A stretch of DNA of 64,000 nucleotides from Nitrosopumilus sp. b3 (GTDB taxonomy: Archaea > Thermoproteota > Nitrososphaeria > Nitrososphaerales > Nitrosopumilaceae), in assembly GCF_014078525.1 (NCBI RefSeq), contig NZ_MU078693.1, positions 248,001-312,000 on the forward strand, given 5' to 3'. The notes beneath the pieces were generated by a model. That model had not been told where the DNA came from and searched no databases. It saw only the letters and a program-made list of their open reading frames with translations. Each line of letters begins with the position of its first letter. The stretch's first letter is position 1. This document shows, piece by piece, positions 62,532-64,000 of the stretch. The translations under genes and the position numbers were made by a program.

Positions 62532-63701
62532 ATGACTCTTGATTATATGAATAAAAACAGACCTCAAATTTCAATTATTATTCCAACATATAACGAGTCA
62601 CAAAATATTCTAAATATCCTAAAATCTATTGGGGATATTATTCCAAAAAATGTTTTTACAGAAGCAATTGTTGTTGATGACAACTCTCCTGACGGAACAG
62701 GCAAAATCGTAGAGGACTATCTAAAAAGCGTCAAAAAAATCGCTGGATATACAATAGATATCATTCATAGAACAACCAAAAATGGATTAAGCTCAGCCAT
62801 ACTTAGTGGAATTCAACGAGCAGCAGGTGATACAATAATTGTAATGGATAGTGATCTTTCTCATCCTCCACAAATAATTCCTAAAATGATTGAAACACTA
62901 AAAAAATATCAGTGTGATATGGTTGTAGCTTCTAGATATATTACCGGTGGACAGATAAACGGCTGGAATACAAAACGAAAGTTTCTAAGTAAAGTAGCTA
63001 CAATGATTGCCAAAAGAGGATTAAATGTTAAAACAAATGATCCAATGTCTGGATTTTTTGCTTTTAGAAAAGGAATATTGAAAGGATTAAGCTTTGATGC
63101 GATTGGGTTCAAAATACTTTTAGAAATTCTAGTAAAAAAAAGAGGACTAGATGTAAAAGAAATTCCTTATACATTCCAAGATAGAAAATTAGGCTCAAGT
63201 AAATTAAATTCTTCAATAGTCTTTGATTATATTAAATCAGTTTGGAAGTTATATCGCTCCAATAAACTTGAGGAAAATAATGAAAAAAGAAATTCTGTAA
63301 AATTTTTCTCCAAAGCAGGTAGATTTTATACAATTGGAGCATCCGGGTTTGCAATCAACTATCTTATTTCATTAATGCTCTCTGGAGGAATTACAGAAAT
63401 ATGGTATCTATATGCTAACATTATAGGAATTATTACATCAATGACATCTAATTTTGTTTTTAACAAATGGTGGACGTTTGGTGATAGAAATTTTTCATTC
63501 AAAAAAACTATTTCACAATATTCAAAATTCATTACTTTCAGCTCTTTAGGTGCATTAATCCAAATTGGTGTCGTGTTTTCACTAGTTGATAATAATAATT
63601 GGGTGTATTCAACTGCGTTGGGTGTCGGTGTTTTAACTGGAGCCTTTAGTAATTTTATTTTAAATAAAAAATGGACATTTAAAGAAAAACTTTGGCAATA
63701 A
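62532..63701 (+). CDS. GT2 glycosyltransferase (dolichol-phosphate-mannose-type) fused to GtrA domain
   Basis: 389 residues. GT2 catalytic part (about 10-230): IIIPTYNESQNILNIL, VDDNSPDGTGK, VMDSDLSHPP (metal DxD), and DRKLGSSKL; then GtrA-like four-helix membrane domain (about 260-385: RFYTIGASGFAINYLISLML, TSNFVFNKWWTF). Transfers a hexose to polyprenol phosphate, used in surface glycan or protein glycosylation. The next gene starts inside its end (10-base overlap). Confidence 0.93.
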   Translation: MTLDYMNKNRPQISIIIPTYNESQNILNILKSIGDIIPKNVFTEAIVVDDNSPDGTGKIVEDYLKSVKKIAGYTIDIIHRTTKNGLSSAILSGIQRAAGDTIIVMDSDLSHPPQIIPKMIETLKKYQCDMVVASRYITGGQINGWNTKRKFLSKVATMIAKRGLNVKTNDPMSGFFAFRKGILKGLSFDAIGFKILLEILVKKRGLDVKEIPYTFQDRKLGSSKLNSSIVFDYIKSVWKLYRSNKLEENNEKRNSVKFFSKAGRFYTIGASGFAINYLISLMLSGGITEIWYLYANIIGIITSMTSNFVFNKWWTFGDRNFSFKKTISQYSKFITFSSLGALIQIGVVFSLVDNNNWVYSTALGVGVLTGAFSNFILNKKWTFKEKLWQ

Positions 63702-64000
63702 ACTACAAAATTATTTTATTAATAAGTGTAGTATCTATAATTGGATTATTTTTTTTAACTCAAATTAAAACTGATGATTCTATTAACGAGAGTGATTCTA
63801 AACAATCAGATATGTTTTTTGATTTTAATATAGACACAAAAAATATTGACTTAATCGAATTACCTATTGATTCAATTTTTCAAATTTATGGTGTTCGAGA
63901 TGAATACATTATAGATGGAAATTATCAAAAATACAGTAGGCTCCTCTTTGAATTAGATCCAAATAATAAGTCATTATACAAAGAACTAAAAAATACTGAT
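63692..64000 (+). CDS. Membrane protein, N-terminal part (cut by window end)
   Basis: 103 codons from TTG 63,692, open to the window edge. MAINYKIILLISVVSIIGLF, then FLTQIKTDDS, forms a signal-anchor helix; the following acidic, beta-rich part faces outside. Overlaps the GT2-GtrA gene by 10 bases, so co-translated; it may be the next surface-glycan enzyme, but no catalytic motif is visible yet. Confidence 0.72.
   Translation, partial: MAINYKIILLISVVSIIGLFFLTQIKTDDSINESDSKQSDMFFDFNIDTKNIDLIELPIDSIFQIYGVRDEYIIDGNYQKYSRLLFELDPNNKSLYKELKNTD

Noticed and set aside
1-64000. Mobile elements or CRISPR arrays
   Set aside because: No transposase, integrase, terminal inverted repeats or regular spacer-repeat arrays were seen; the TGTGAT array has irregular spacing without spacers of constant length.

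Overview
The window reads as chromosomal DNA of an AT-rich (roughly one-third G+C) marine-type ammonia-oxidising thaumarchaeon (Nitrososphaerota, Nitrosopumilus-like). The assignment rests on gene content: DNA polymerase D, GINS, Orc1/Cdc6, two TFBs, a thermosome, Cdc48/VAT, a CdvB-type ESCRT-III protein, GGGP synthase, an archaeal phosphomevalonate dehydratase and corrinoid synthesis genes. Many genes have a TATA box centred about 27 bp before the start codon, so leaderless transcripts are probably common. No rRNA, tRNA, CRISPR array, transposase or phage block was found.

Layout. 1-4,050: an NDH-2-like oxidoreductase cut by the window edge, an SDR, an AN1 zinc-finger protein, GINS and glutamine synthetase. 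4,108-11,390: thermosome and serine hydroxymethyltransferase (divergent), then polymerase D large subunit and GGGP synthase. 11,450-16,350 is the replication-origin neighbourhood: small DNA-binding proteins, an iteron-like TGTGAT array, a non-coding 0.5-kb segment with origin recognition boxes (candidate oriC), Orc1/Cdc6 and polymerase D small subunit. 16,400-23,000: secreted and membrane proteins, CbiE, a secreted cyclophilin and NDH-2. 23,000-31,500: Hsp20-Cdc48 operon, two TFB genes, a fluoride channel and several small proteins. 31,500-36,600: Na+/H+ antiporter, hemerythrin, APS kinase, CysQ-like phosphatase, an SDR and a candidate structured RNA. 36,800-41,600: CdvB and an operon of a winged-helix protein, a membrane-anchored winged-helix protein and a secreted coiled-coil protein. 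41,600-45,700: 7-deazaguanine genes (QueE, FolE, QueC), homoserine kinase and a GPN GTPase. 45,700-51,120: flippase-like protein, SDR, a GC-rich hairpin, a glycosyltransferase and a ThiI-like protein. 51,200-57,910: assimilatory sulfate reduction (CysH, Sat), endonuclease III, two-subunit phosphomevalonate dehydratase and an RqcH/NEMF homologue. 58,000-64,000: CbiT-CbiL-CbiF, secreted proteins, and a GT2-GtrA glycosyltransferase running into a membrane protein cut by the window end.

The most notable parts are the compact origin region, where ORBs, GTTAAC palindromes, an AT-rich stretch, a same-strand TGTGAT array and four small DNA-binding genes lie within about 3 kb between the two subunits of the replicative polymerase, and two compositionally distinct structured elements (about 36,021-36,158 and 48,651-48,718) that match no RNA family I recognise. 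Three complete short genes (45,769, 12,681 and 61,561) and two edge-truncated genes were read directly from the nucleotide sequence.
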